Positions 49,616-59,224 of a stretch of 64,000 nt of DNA are shown here, in pieces. Numbering within the stretch: the stretch's first letter is position 1; each line of letters begins with the position of its first letter. The notes beneath the pieces were generated by a model. It made no database searches and had not been told where the DNA came from. It saw only the letters and a list, made by a program, of their open reading frames with translations. The translations under genes and the position numbers were made by a program. The DNA is from Pseudomonas bharatica CSV86 (GTDB lineage Bacteria; Pseudomonadota; Gammaproteobacteria; Pseudomonadales; Pseudomonadaceae): the NCBI RefSeq assembly GCF_000319305.2, contig NZ_AMWJ02000001.1, forward strand, positions 1,396,001-1,460,000. The letters are read 5' to 3'.

Positions 49616-52527
49616 CAGGCGGCTCCCTCTGCTGTGGTGGATTTCGGTAGCGGCCGGTGCGCACGCACCGACTGGTGGGCGAGGGCGGTGAGGATCAGCA
49701 GGGTCGAGCCGACCACCACGGTGAACACCCCGACATCGAAGAACAGCGCACTGGCGATGTGCAGGTCACCCAGCAGCGGCAGGTGCAGATGTGCGGTATG
49801 GGTAGTGAGGAACGGGTAGCCGAACAGCAGCGCACCGACACCGGTCAGGACTGCGCAGAGCAGCCCGGTGCCCATCCAGCGCAAGGGCCGCAGGCTCATC
49901 TGCGCCTCGACCCATTGGGTGCCGGCAACCATGTACTGGAGGATGAACGCCACCGACATCACCAGGCCGGCAACGAAACCGCCGCCCGGCTGGTTGTGGC
50001 CGCGCATGAACAGGTACATCGACACCAGCATGGCCATCGGCAGCACCAGGCGGGCGAGTACCGCCGGGACCATCATGAAGCCCAGGGCGGTGTCCTCGGC
50101 ATGTCGCGGGTTGACCAGGTCGGTGACCATGTCGGGCGCCAGCGAGCGCTGCTGTGCCGGCAACTGGATGCTCTCGCGCGGCGGACGGAAGCGTCGCAGC
50201 AGGGCGAAGACCGCCAGGGCCACGGCCACCAGCACGGTGATCTCGCCTAGGGTATCGAAGCCTCGGAAGTCCACCAGCATGACGTTGACCACGTTGGTCC
50301 CGCCGCCTTCCGGCAGGGCGCGGCTGAGATAGAAGGAGGAGATGAAGTTGGGTGTCGGACGGGTCAGCATGGCGTACGACAGCACCGCCATGCCGCCGCC
50401 CACCAGCACCGCCAGGACCAGGTCGCGCAGACGCCGCAGGCGCGCCCGCTCCTGGGAGCCGGCAAGTGGCGACACGCCCTCGATCCGCCGTGGCAGCCAG
50501 CGCAGGCCGAGGAGGATCAGCACGGTGGTGACCACTTCGACTACCAACTGGGTCAGCGCCAGGTCCGGGGCGGAGAACCAGACGAAGGTAATGCAGGTCA
50601 TCAGGCCGCAGACCCCGACCATGATCAGCGCAGCGAGACGGTGGTACTTGGCCTGCCAGGCGGCACCGATGGCGCAGGCAATGGCGATCAGCCAGAGCAT
50701 AACGAAAACCCCGGAGCCGGGGATCTTCGGTCGGTTGCCCCAGCTCAGGCCGTGGGCCAGCAGCGGCAGCATACCCGCCACCAGGGCGGCGAGGACCAGC
50801 ATGAACAGCTGCTTCTGCAGGCGCCGGGTGGTGAAGATCCGTTCGATGCCGCGGGCGGTACGCATCAGCAGGACTTGGCCGCGTTCGAACAGGCGCTTGC
50901 CGTTGAAACGCTCGATCAGCGGCGGATAAGTGAAGCGGCCCTGCTGGAACTGGCTGCGCAGGGCCAGATAGAGCAGCACCCCGCCGCACATGGCGATAAG
51001 GCTCATGATCAGGGGCGCGTTCCAGCCGTGCCAGACCGCCAGGCTGTACTCCGGCAGCTCGCCGCCGACAACCGGCAGGGCGGCGGCGGCCAGCAGCGGA
51101 CCGACCGACTGCGCCGGGAAGACGCCGACCACCAGGCAGGTCAGTACCAGCAACTCGACCGGCGCGCGCATCCAGCGCGGTGGTTCGTGTGGGGTATGCG
51201 GCAGGTCGGTGGCGGTGGGGCCGAAGAACACGTCGACGGTGAAGCGCAGCGCGTAGGCGACGCTGAAGGTTCCGGCCAGCGTGGCGATCACCGGCAGGGT
51301 GGTCTCGACCCAGGCGGTGGAGGAGATGAACACGGTCTCGGCGAAGAACATCTCCTTGGACAGGAATCCGTTCATCAAGGGCACGCCGGCCATCGAGGCG
51401 CTGGCCACCATGGCCAGGGTCGCGGTGAACGGGATCAGGCGGAACAGGCCGCTTAGCTTGCGGATATCACGGGTACCGCTTTCGTGGTCGATGATCCCCG
51501 CCGCCATGAACAGCGAAGCCTTGAAGGTCGCATGGTTGAGGATGTGGAACACCGCGGCCACCGCCGCCAGCGGGCTGTTCAGGCCCAGCAGCAAGGTGAT
51601 CAGGCCGAGGTGGCTGATGGTCGAGTAGGCCAGCAGGCCCTTGAGGTCGTTCTGGAACATCGCCGCGTAGGCGCCGAGCAACAGGGTGCAGGCCCCGGCG
51701 CCGCCAACGATCCAGAACCACTCGTCGGTGCCGGACAGCACCGGCCACAGCCGCGCCAGAAGGAAGACCCCGGCCTTGACCATGGTTGCAGAGTGCAGGT
51801 AGGCGGACACCGGCGTGGGCGCTGCCATCGCGTGGGGCAGCCAGAAATGGAAGGGGAATTGCGCGCTCTTGCTCAGGGCACCGAGCAGGATCAGCGGCAG
51901 CAGCACCGGGTACAGGGCGTGGCCACGGATGACATCGTCGGCAGCCAGGACCTTGTCCAGGTCGTAGCTGCCGACCACATGGCCGAGCAGGATCACCCCG
52001 GCCAGCAGGCACAGGCCGCCGGCCCCGGTCACCATCAAGGCCATGTAGGCGCCGCGGCGGGCGTCGGCGCGATGGTGCCAGTAGCCGATCAGCAGGAAGG
52101 AGAACAGGCTGGTCAGTTCCCAGAAGAACACGATCTGGATCAGGTTGCCGGAAATCACCAGGCCGAGCATGGCGCCCATGAAGGCCAGGAAGAAGGCGAA
52201 GAAGCGCGGCACAGGGTCCTGGGGCGACATGTAGTAGCGCGCATACAGCGACACCAGGGTGCCGATGCCCATTACCAGCAGCGAGAACAGCCAGGCGAAG
52301 CCGTCCATGCGCAGAACGATGTTGAGTCCCATGCTCGGCAGCCAGAGGATCTCCTCGCGGATCACCCCGCCATCGGCGATCTGCGGGTACAGCATGGCCA
52401 CCTGCACCGTGCCGATCAGGGCGACGATGCCGGCCAGCAGCGACTCCGAGTTGCGTGCGTTGTGCGGCAGCACACCGGCCACACAGCTCCCCACGAATGG
52501 CAGAAGCAGTAGAACTATCAAGGACAT
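49615..52527 (-). CDS. mnhA: Monovalent cation/H+ antiporter subunit A fused to B
   Basis: The product is 970 residues, long because subunits A and B are one chain, as in Pseudomonas Sha/Pha systems. The first 650 residues form the NuoL-like channel with VMGIGTLVSLYARYYMS, the key acidic/lysine membrane residues in FFWELTSLFSFLLIGYWHHR, and MVKAGVFLLARLWPVL. The last part has the MnhB pattern MRGHNQPGGGFVAGLVMSVA. It is the first gene of the operon mnhA-C-D-E-F-G. The antiporter exchanges Na+ or K+ for protons across the inner membrane. The 145 bases upstream are AT-rich and hold the presumed operon promoter, not identified further. Confidence 0.94.
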   Translation of the reverse strand: MSLIVLLLLPFVGSCVAGVLPHNARNSESLLAGIVALIGTVQVAMLYPQIADGGVIREEILWLPSMGLNIVLRMDGFAWLFSLLVMGIGTLVSLYARYYMSPQDPVPRFFAFFLAFMGAMLGLVISGNLIQIVFFWELTSLFSFLLIGYWHHRADARRGAYMALMVTGAGGLCLLAGVILLGHVVGSYDLDKVLAADDVIRGHALYPVLLPLILLGALSKSAQFPFHFWLPHAMAAPTPVSAYLHSATMVKAGVFLLARLWPVLSGTDEWFWIVGGAGACTLLLGAYAAMFQNDLKGLLAYSTISHLGLITLLLGLNSPLAAVAAVFHILNHATFKASLFMAAGIIDHESGTRDIRKLSGLFRLIPFTATLAMVASASMAGVPLMNGFLSKEMFFAETVFISSTAWVETTLPVIATLAGTFSVAYALRFTVDVFFGPTATDLPHTPHEPPRWMRAPVELLVLTCLVVGVFPAQSVGPLLAAAALPVVGGELPEYSLAVWHGWNAPLIMSLIAMCGGVLLYLALRSQFQQGRFTYPPLIERFNGKRLFERGQVLLMRTARGIERIFTTRRLQKQLFMLVLAALVAGMLPLLAHGLSWGNRPKIPGSGVFVMLWLIAIACAIGAAWQAKYHRLAALIMVGVCGLMTCITFVWFSAPDLALTQLVVEVVTTVLILLGLRWLPRRIEGVSPLAGSQERARLRRLRDLVLAVLVGGGMAVLSYAMLTRPTPNFISSFYLSRALPEGGGTNVVNVMLVDFRGFDTLGEITVLVAVALAVFALLRRFRPPRESIQLPAQQRSLAPDMVTDLVNPRHAEDTALGFMMVPAVLARLVLPMAMLVSMYLFMRGHNQPGGGFVAGLVMSVAFILQYMVAGTQWVEAQMSLRPLRWMGTGLLCAVLTGVGALLFGYPFLTTHTAHLHLPLLGDLHIASALFFDVGVFTVVVGSTLLILTALAHQSVRAHRPLPKSTTAEGAA

Positions 52528-52672
52528 AGATATCTAATCTGCGGAAATTTGCAGGGAATCATACGTGCCGCTCCGGTGATCACCAACCGGCAAGCTGTCG
52601 CAGAATCCTACAAGAATTGTAAGAAAAGCTTTTTTCTTATAACAGTTTCCGCAAGACGAGCGCGCTGTTTCC

Positions 52673-53617
52673 CTAAATACCGGTATCAGCTTCCTTCTCG
52701 TCGGCGGCACTTGTCGCCGGTTTATCTTCCTTGCGTCCGGGCCTGAGTTCGCTCACGATCACCGCGATTACGATCAGCAAACCGCCCAGCAGTGCGAGGC
52801 CGGGCAAACGATCACCGGCGATACGTCCGACAATCCCGGCCCAGACCGGTTCCCCCGCGTAGATCAGCGTAGCGCGGGTCGGCGAAACCGACTTCTGCGC
52901 CCAGTTCATCGCGACCTGGATAATCGCGCTCATGGCGCCCAGGCCGATGGCGGCACCCAGCAACAGCCAGGAGAAGTCCGGAAGGCGCTCCTGGGTCGGC
53001 ACCACAAGCATGAACGACAGGGCGGAGGCGGTAGCCAGCTGCACCACGGTGACACGGCGCACATCGACGCTGCCGGCGTAGTGGCCGATAAGGATGATTT
53101 CCGCAGCGATGGCCACGGCGCTGACCAGGGTGGCGACTTCTCCGGGGCTGAAATGCACGGCGCCGCCGCTTGGCCCGGCCAGCAGCATCAACCCGGTAAA
53201 GGCCAGGGCGATGCCGATACTTGGCATCAGGCCAGGGCGGCGGCCCAGCACCAGCCATTGCAGGATCGGTACGAAGGGCACGTAAAGCGCGGTGATGAAG
53301 GCCGACTGGCTGCTGCTGATGGTTTGCAGGCCCACGGTTTGCAAGCCGTAGCCGAGCATGATCGCGACACCGATGAGCACCCCGGCCTTTAGCTCGCGCA
53401 GGGTAAGGCCCGGCAGCGAGCGGAAGCAGAACAGTCCGACGAAGAAGGCCGCAGCAGCAAAACGCAGGCCGACGAAAAACATCGGGCCACTGACCGTCAT
53501 CACCTTGTGCACGATCAGGAAAGTCCCACCCCAGAGCATGGTGATGAACACCAGCACCAGTTCCGCCTTGCTCAGGCGAAAGGTCGGGGAGGGACGTACG
53601 GAGGTAGTGGTAGTCAT
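52673..53617 (-). CDS. EamA/DMT-family transporter
   Basis: The product is 314 residues with ten predicted membrane helices in two EamA repeats (ELVLVFITMLWGGTFLIVHK, then VATLVSAVAIAAEIILIGHY). The start at 53617 (MTTTTSVRPSPTFRL) fits the family better than the upstream option. Substrates of these exporters include amino acids and metabolites and cannot be assigned here. It diverges from an XRE-cupin regulator with about 115 bases between them, which may control it. Confidence 0.88.
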   Translation of the reverse strand: MTTTTSVRPSPTFRLSKAELVLVFITMLWGGTFLIVHKVMTVSGPMFFVGLRFAAAAFFVGLFCFRSLPGLTLRELKAGVLIGVAIMLGYGLQTVGLQTISSSQSAFITALYVPFVPILQWLVLGRRPGLMPSIGIALAFTGLMLLAGPSGGAVHFSPGEVATLVSAVAIAAEIILIGHYAGSVDVRRVTVVQLATASALSFMLVVPTQERLPDFSWLLLGAAIGLGAMSAIIQVAMNWAQKSVSPTRATLIYAGEPVWAGIVGRIAGDRLPGLALLGGLLIVIAVIVSELRPGRKEDKPATSAADEKEADTGI

Positions 53618-53693
53618 GGCTTGCACGCGAGAAATGAAGGCGCCGCACAGTGCGCGCGGCAAAAGTGGGCAGTATACTGCGCAAATTCTCTTC

Positions 53694-53745
53694 GGTGAGT
53701 ACTTTTGGTGAATGCTTTCGGTGAATGCCTTAGGTGAATAGTTCA
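53694..53745 (+). repeat. Four tandem 13-base units beginning GGTGA
   Basis: GGTGA starts exactly at 53694, 53707, 53720 and 53733, with similar bases between (AATGCTTTC-like). The first three lie in the leader of the XRE-cupin gene and the fourth contains its likely GTG start at 53734. A degenerate fifth unit is possible at 53746. The core matches part of the ribosome-binding sequence. Confidence 0.7.
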
Positions 53746-54306
53746 GTGGATAAAGATTCCAACCGCACCTCGGTTCTCCAGCACGTCAGCCAGAACGTGC
53801 GGCGCCTGCGGCATGTCCGCGGCTTGAGCCAGAGTGCCCTGGCCGAGAACTCCGGCGTCAGCCGACGCATGCTGGTGGCTATCGAGGCCGGGGAAAAGAA
53901 CGTCAGCCTGTCGACCCTCGACCTGATCGCCGAAGCCCTGGGCGTGGCGTTCGCCGACCTGATCAAAGCCGCGGACAACCGCGACTCCAGCCGCATCAAC
54001 GAACTGGCCTGGGCCGGCGAGCATGCCGGCAGCAAGGCGGTGCTGCTGGCCAGCACTCCGGCCCGGCGCGAAGTCGAGCTGTGGGAGTGGCGCCTGGAGC
54101 CCGGCGAGTTCTACAAGACCAATGCCGACCCGGAAGGCTTCAGCGAGCAGATCTTCGTGTTCGAGGGCTGCCTGACCCTTTTGATTGACGACGAGGCGCG
54201 GGCACTGGCTGCCGGCGAGTTTTTCACCTATGCCAGTAACCGCACCCACGGCTACCGCAACGATGGCGCGGTGGCCACGCGCTTCGTGCGCAACGTGGTG
54301 ATCTGA
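53734..54306 (+). CDS. XRE-family regulator with C-terminal cupin domain
   Basis: The product is 190 residues. The N-terminal HTH (NVRRLRHVRGLSQSALAENS, then GVSRRMLVAIEAGEKN) is followed by a cupin barrel (GEFYKTNADPEGFSEQIFVF, then SNRTHGYRNDG). The start is taken as GTG 53734; GTG 53746, four codons in, is also possible because both lie in a repeat of ribosome-site-like units. XRE-cupin proteins sense small metabolites. The divergent EamA exporter is the natural target candidate, though the cysteine hydrolase beyond could also be controlled. Target inferred from position only. Confidence 0.87.
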   Translation: MNSSVDKDSNRTSVLQHVSQNVRRLRHVRGLSQSALAENSGVSRRMLVAIEAGEKNVSLSTLDLIAEALGVAFADLIKAADNRDSSRINELAWAGEHAGSKAVLLASTPARREVELWEWRLEPGEFYKTNADPEGFSEQIFVFEGCLTLLIDDEARALAAGEFFTYASNRTHGYRNDGAVATRFVRNVVI

Positions 54307-54307
54307 C

Positions 54308-54856
54308 TCAGGCCTCGAGCCATTGCGCGGTGGAGATCACCCGGGCGTAGGCGAAAGCCAGCGAAGCCATGTAGGCCGCGTGGGCCTGGGCTGCAGGGAC
54401 GGTCACGCCATTGAACTCCAGGTCACGGGTGGCGCAGGCATCGTGCAGGACCGTGACCGTGTAGCCGAGGTCGGCGGCGGCACGCGTGGCGGCGTCGATG
54501 CACATATGGCTCATGCTGCCGACCACGGTCAGTTCGCTGATGCGGTGTTCTTCCAGCAGGCCGGGCAGCGGGGTGTCGAGAAAAGCATTGACCCTGTGCT
54601 TGAGCACTACCGGCTCATTGTCCCGGGGCGTCAGTTTCGCGTGGATCTTCGCGCCTTGCGAACCGGGAGCGAAGAAGGGCGCATCGGCGGATTCGAATTC
54701 ATGCTTCACATGAATCACCAGGTCGCCCCGCGCCCGTGCCCTTTCCAGGGCTTTCGCCGCATTGTCGGCCGCAAGGTCGGCATTGGCCAGGGGCCATTTG
54801 CCACCCGGGAAGTAGTCGTTCTGGATATCGATGATGACCAGGGCTTTGCTGCTCAT
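54308..54856 (-). CDS. Isochorismatase-like cysteine hydrolase
   Basis: The product is 182 residues. The triad of this family is visible: Asp in VIIDIQNDYF, Lys in VLKHRVNAF and nucleophilic Cys in SHMCIDAATRAA. The start at 54856 (MSSKALVIIDIQ) is preferred; upstream in-frame sequence has no family character. It is divergent from a GlxA-type regulator and convergent with the XRE-cupin gene, ending 2 bases from its stop. It probably hydrolyses an amide such as a nicotinamide-type compound; the substrate is unknown. Confidence 0.9.
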   Translation of the reverse strand: MSSKALVIIDIQNDYFPGGKWPLANADLAADNAAKALERARARGDLVIHVKHEFESADAPFFAPGSQGAKIHAKLTPRDNEPVVLKHRVNAFLDTPLPGLLEEHRISELTVVGSMSHMCIDAATRAAADLGYTVTVLHDACATRDLEFNGVTVPAAQAHAAYMASLAFAYARVISTAQWLEA

Positions 54857-54963
54857 GTGGTTTCCTCGTGGATGACAGTGGTGGGGCCGTGGCTGATAGT
54901 TATAGGCTTGCCCGGCGCCGTTGCGGATTGGCGCGACCGACAATTTCACGGGAAAAACTGACA

Positions 54964-55962
54964 ATGAGCCGGGACGGCGAAATCATCGAGATCGGTATCC
55001 TGGTCTATCCCGGGGCGCAGTTGGCGGCTGTGCACGGGCTGACCGATCTGTTCAGCGTGGCCAATCGCCTGGCGGCCGACCTCGGCCTTGCGCAGCGTGC
55101 GCCGCTGCGGGTCTGCCACTGGCAGGAGGATGCAGAAGGCGCACTGGTGGTGAGCCAGGACAGCCACCTGCTGCCCGATCATCAGTTGCGGGTAATGATC
55201 GTGCCGCCCAGCCTGACCCAGGAACCGACCGCTGAACTGCTCGAACGCTACCGTGGGCAGTTGCGCAGCTGGCATGGCGATGGCGCCCTGCTGGCGTCGA
55301 TCTGCGTCGGGGTATTCTTCATCGCCGCCAGCGGTGTGCTGGACGGACGTTCAGCCACTACGCACTGGAACTTTGCCCAGTCCCTGGCCGAGCGCTTCCC
55401 GCAAATAAAGGTCGAGGCCAACCTGCCGCTGCTGGAAGACGGTGACGTGATCACCAGCGCCGGGTTGATGGCCTGGACCGAGGTTGGCTTGAAACTGGTG
55501 GAGCGCTACCTCGGGCCAACACTGGCCGCGGAAACCGCACGTTTTCTCGCGGTGGAACCGGTGCGGATCAAGCCAGCCGGGAGTACTTTCAGCCCGCGCC
55601 TGGATCATGGCGACGAAGCGGTGCTCAAGGTGCAGCATTGGTTGCAGAGCACCGGCGCACGGGACGTCAGCGTGGCGGTCATGGCCGATTGCGCCGGGCT
55701 CGAGGAGCGTACGTTCCTGCGCCGCTTTCGCAGCGCCACCGGACTGAAACCCACCGAGTACTGCCAGCAGGTCAGGGTGGGACGGGCCTGCCGGATGCTG
55801 GAATTCACCCGGCGCAGCATCGACCAGATCGCCTGGGGCGTGGGCTACCAGGACCCAGGCGCGTTTCGCAAGGTATTCCATAAGGTCACGGGACTGGCGC
55901 CAAGTGATTATCGGCGGCGTGTGACACAAACCGGGCGATCTCAGGAATACCAGGGCGAGTGA
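54964..55962 (+). CDS. GlxA-family regulator (DJ-1/PfpI plus AraC HTH)
   Basis: The product is 332 residues. The N-terminal half is a DJ-1/PfpI-like amidase-fold sensor with the family's nucleophile-elbow region SICVGVFFIAASGVLDGRSA. The C-terminal half is an AraC pair of HTH motifs (VAVMADCAGLEERTFLRRF, then IDQIAWGVGYQDPGAFRKVF). The start at 54964 is preceded by GGGAA. It diverges from the cysteine hydrolase across 107 bases, a common pairing, so it probably controls that gene. The ligand is unknown. Confidence 0.9.
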   Translation: MSRDGEIIEIGILVYPGAQLAAVHGLTDLFSVANRLAADLGLAQRAPLRVCHWQEDAEGALVVSQDSHLLPDHQLRVMIVPPSLTQEPTAELLERYRGQLRSWHGDGALLASICVGVFFIAASGVLDGRSATTHWNFAQSLAERFPQIKVEANLPLLEDGDVITSAGLMAWTEVGLKLVERYLGPTLAAETARFLAVEPVRIKPAGSTFSPRLDHGDEAVLKVQHWLQSTGARDVSVAVMADCAGLEERTFLRRFRSATGLKPTEYCQQVRVGRACRMLEFTRRSIDQIAWGVGYQDPGAFRKVFHKVTGLAPSDYRRRVTQTGRSQEYQGE

Positions 55963-56711
55963 TGCGGATAACGGTCCAGCCGCGCTCCGATTACCATTTC
56001 GCTTATCCAGGCCGTCAACAACGCACTGTAGGCCTTCTGGCTCCGGTCACTGGAGAGCGCATGATCGGCCCCGTCGACGATCCGGTGCGTCAGCGAATGG
56101 GCGCAGACGAACGCCGAGCGATAGCTCATCAAGGTAGTGTGTGGCACATAGTCATCGGTTTCCGACTCCACCAGCAGAACGTCCCCGGCAAATTCCGCGC
56201 AGGCGGCCAGGGCGCGGTTGTCGCCAGGGCCCAGGGTCATCAGCCGGTATTGCGACAGACGTTGCCGATCCAGCGCCTGCTTCGGCAGGCTCCATTCATC
56301 GTCCCAGTACAGCGCCGGAACCCGTAGCGCCAGCCATTTCACTGGTCGCTGGCGGGTCAGCAGGGTGGCCAGGTAACCACCGTAGCTGCTGCCGATCACC
56401 GCGATCGAGCTGGTATCCACCGCCGGGTGGCTGACCAGCTTGTCGTAGGCTGCCAGCAGGTCGGCCAGGTTTTGCTCGCGGGTTACGCTGCGCCGCTGGC
56501 TTTCGGTCTTCTCATGGCCGCGCAGATCAAAGGTCATGCACACGCAGCCCAGCCCGGTGATGTGCTTGGCGCGCGCCAGGTCCCGCTGCTGGCTGCCACC
56601 CCAGCCGTGCACGAAGAGAATCCCGGGGACCTTGGGGCTCGGGCTGAGCAGGGTGCCGGCAATGGTTTCGCCGTCGACGGGAATGTCCAGGCTTTCGCTA
56701 TGGATGGTCAT
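55941..56711 (-). CDS. Alpha/beta hydrolase
   Basis: The product is 256 residues. The nucleophile motif GSSYGGY is at about residues 115-121, the oxyanion segment is ILFVHGWGGSQQRD near the start, and the acid/His end is VDGADHALSSDR. The start at 56711 (MTIHSESLDIPVDGE) overlaps the upstream DUF3182 gene by 14 bases, suggesting cotranscription. The 3' end overlaps the convergent GlxA-type gene by 22 bases. Serine esterase/peptidase class; the substrate is not assignable. Confidence 0.9.
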   Translation of the reverse strand: MTIHSESLDIPVDGETIAGTLLSPSPKVPGILFVHGWGGSQQRDLARAKHITGLGCVCMTFDLRGHEKTESQRRSVTREQNLADLLAAYDKLVSHPAVDTSSIAVIGSSYGGYLATLLTRQRPVKWLALRVPALYWDDEWSLPKQALDRQRLSQYRLMTLGPGDNRALAACAEFAGDVLLVESETDDYVPHTTLMSYRSAFVCAHSLTHRIVDGADHALSSDRSQKAYSALLTAWISEMVIGARLDRYPHHSPWYS

Positions 56712-57801
56712 AGTCGCGGATCCTCGCGTATTTGCAGATTCGTCCGACTTCAAGGTCGTCCCCCTGATAGAAAAGCGTGGCATCGCCCGGCAGCACGGCG
56801 TCACCAAACACTTCATGAGTGGAGGCGCGGACGCGCTGTAGTGCCGGGTCATCGGCAAAGGCGCGCAGGGCCAGCAGTTCGGCGCTGCTGGCGCCACCGA
56901 TGCGCCAGGATTGTTCGAGTACACCACTGCGCACATGGCCCGCGGCGGTCAGGCCGCGCGCGACGTCGTAGTTGCGGCGGGAGGCGAGAAAGCCTGGAAA
57001 GCTGGCGATAGCGGCCTGCTCATAGGCCTGCGCCTGGGTGATCGCCAGGCGCAGGGGCTGGTCCAGTTCAAGTTGCAGCAGGCGCTCGTAATCGCCGCGT
57101 ACCACAACAAGGTCCGATCCGCCGTAGACCGATTCGCCCTGATGATCAAGGGTGCAATGCTGGACGCCGTAATAGCTGCTAACGATCCCGGCGACTTGTA
57201 CCTGGCCGACACTGAAGGTTTCGACATCCGTCAGGTTTTCTTCGAGCACCAGCCCCCAGAGGGCAAGTTCGTCGTTGTCCAGTTGGCTCAGTTCGGGTTC
57301 CAGCTCGGCTGCACTGGTAATAACTTTCTGTCCGCGGCCGGCCGTTGCGCGCACCGGTTTGAGTCGCAAAGGCCCATCGCGCAGCAGCAGCGTGGCGGCG
57401 GCCCTGGCATCGGCGATGCTGAACACCGTGTAGCCCTTGAGCAATGCCGTACCTGCCTGACGGGCGAACTCGTCGGTCCAGCCGTTGGGATACTGTGCGC
57501 CGGCGGGCAACGGATGGGAGATGGCCTTCGTCGCCATGTACGGATGGGCTACCAGGCCACCGAAGAAATCTTCGGTCGAGCGGATGCCCAGTTGTCCGTA
57601 ACGGCGAGGGTCGATCAGGGTCGCGGTGGGCAGGTAGTAGAGATCCTTTTCCTCGTCCGTGGGCGATGCAACGACTTCGGTATGCAGGAGGGCGGCCAGA
57701 TGCTCGGCCAATTTACGGTGGACGGCACGCTCATGCTCTGGCGTGTGTTCCCGGGTATCGAGCAATAGCACACCGTGCTTGCGATCGGTCCGGCGGGGCA
57801 T
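56698..57801 (-). CDS. DUF3182 family protein (ATP-grasp-like)
   Basis: The product is 367 residues. The pattern matches DUF3182: DLYYLPTATLIDPRRYGQLG, FFGGLVAHPYMATKAISHPL, RLKPVRATAGRGQKVI, and LVLEENLTDVETFSVGQVQV, the last two resembling ATP-grasp nucleotide-binding strands. The product is probably a cytoplasmic ligase-like enzyme. It is upstream of, and overlaps, the alpha/beta hydrolase, so the two may act together. No biochemical role is known to me. Confidence 0.85.
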   Translation of the reverse strand: MPRRTDRKHGVLLLDTREHTPEHERAVHRKLAEHLAALLHTEVVASPTDEEKDLYYLPTATLIDPRRYGQLGIRSTEDFFGGLVAHPYMATKAISHPLPAGAQYPNGWTDEFARQAGTALLKGYTVFSIADARAAATLLLRDGPLRLKPVRATAGRGQKVITSAAELEPELSQLDNDELALWGLVLEENLTDVETFSVGQVQVAGIVSSYYGVQHCTLDHQGESVYGGSDLVVVRGDYERLLQLELDQPLRLAITQAQAYEQAAIASFPGFLASRRNYDVARGLTAAGHVRSGVLEQSWRIGGASSAELLALRAFADDPALQRVRASTHEVFGDAVLPGDATLFYQGDDLEVGRICKYARIRDYDHP

Positions 57802-58006
57802 GGCGGATGCTCCAGTCAGCGTAGATATTTGTTCTGAAGCGCAGGATGGTCGAGAAGTTCACTGGGCAAAGAGCTATCAATTTTTAGGTTATATAAATAT
57901 GAAAATTGATAATTATTGGTTCTATGTGGTTTGAGGCACTATCGCTGGACAGGATTCGGAAAGCACGACGCTTTCCGGGGCGACAACTGCAAGAGAGCCT
58001 TGAACC

Positions 58007-59167
58007 ATGGAAAAACTGCCGCTGTATTTCGACTATGCCGCCACGACACCCGTCGACGAGCGAGTCATCGACGTGATGGTCAAGTGCCTGGGTGTGTCCG
58101 GTACGTTCGGCAATCCCGCTTCGAGTTCACATCGCTACGGTAAGCAAGCACGCGAAGCCGTGGAGCTGGCGCGCTTGCAGGTAGCAACGCTGATTGGCGC
58201 ACGTCCCGAGCAGCTTGTGTGGACCTCCGGCGCGACCGAGTCGAACAATCTCGCTCTCAAGGGGTTGGCCCAGGGGCGGCAGGGCGGTCACATTATTACC
58301 AGTTGCATCGAGCACAAGGCGGTGCTGGATACCGCGCGGCAGTTGCAGGACGCGGGTTTCGAGGTCACTTACCTGAAGCCGGATGGCAAAGGGCTGATCA
58401 CGCCGCAGGCGGTAGCCGCTGCGCTGCGCCCTGATACGTTCCTGGTGTCCCTGATGCTGGTGAACAATGAGCTCGGTACGCTCAATGATGTCGAGCGCAT
58501 CGGTGAGGTGGTACGAGAGCGGGGTGCATTGCTGCATGTCGATTGCGCCCAGGCGGCGGGCAAGGTCGGGATCGATCTGGCGCGGTGGCCGGTGGACCTG
58601 GCTTCGTTTTCCGCACACAAGGTCTATGGGCCCAAGGGCATCGGTGCGCTGTATGTCGGCGAGCGGGCTCGTACGCTGCTGCAGGCGCAGATGCATGGTG
58701 GCGGTCACGAAGGCGGGCTGCGCTCCGGGACGCTGGCGACCCACCAGATCGCTGCGATGGGGGCGGCCTTTGCCCTGGCCGGTGAAGTGCAGCAAGAAGA
58801 GCTGGATCGCATCCGATGTTTGCGTGAGCGGCTTCTTACAAGGCTGCGGGATATTTCCGGCTTACTGGTAAACGGCAGCCTCGAACAGTCCATTCCCCAT
58901 ACCCTCAGCCTGACCTTCGGCGGCGACTCGCTGGATCTTTCCGAGCTGGCGAAAACCCTGGCATTTTCTTCCACGTCGGCCTGCAATTCCGCCAGTTCAG
59001 CGCCCTCCCATGTGTTGTTGGCATTGGGGCATGATGCCTACCTGGCAGGACAGACCATACGCTTGAGCCTGGGACGTTTCACCAGCGTGTCGGACGTTGA
59101 TCAGGCTGTAGCGGCCATCCATGCAGCGCTGCATCCTGCGCCCTTCTGGGGTGTTGCCCGGGGCTGA
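58007..59167 (+). CDS. IscS/NifS-type cysteine desulfurase
   Basis: The product is 386 residues, the usual length. The PLP lysine is K205 in SFSAHKVYGPKG, the PLP-binding HVDCAQAAGK precedes it, and the mobile-loop cysteine that carries persulfide is C326 in SSTSACNSASSAPSHVL, where IscS has CTS. It stands alone, with no iscU, iscA or fdx, so it is a second, non-operonic desulfurase that may supply sulfur to a separate acceptor. The preceding 205 bases (57802-58006) are partly AT-rich and contain only a degenerate REP-like remnant near 57940. Start 58007. Confidence 0.92.
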   Translation: MEKLPLYFDYAATTPVDERVIDVMVKCLGVSGTFGNPASSSHRYGKQAREAVELARLQVATLIGARPEQLVWTSGATESNNLALKGLAQGRQGGHIITSCIEHKAVLDTARQLQDAGFEVTYLKPDGKGLITPQAVAAALRPDTFLVSLMLVNNELGTLNDVERIGEVVRERGALLHVDCAQAAGKVGIDLARWPVDLASFSAHKVYGPKGIGALYVGERARTLLQAQMHGGGHEGGLRSGTLATHQIAAMGAAFALAGEVQQEELDRIRCLRERLLTRLRDISGLLVNGSLEQSIPHTLSLTFGGDSLDLSELAKTLAFSSTSACNSASSAPSHVLLALGHDAYLAGQTIRLSLGRFTSVSDVDQAVAAIHAALHPAPFWGVARG

Positions 59168-59224
59168 GCCCTGCTCCATTATCAGCGGCCTGGAATACAG
59201 GCCGTAGTGATGAAAGGAGCGAGC

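Noticed and set aside
57936..57950. REP-like sequence CTATCGCTGG before the desulfurase gene
   Set aside because: Only about 10 bases match and there is no second arm. It is at most a remnant.
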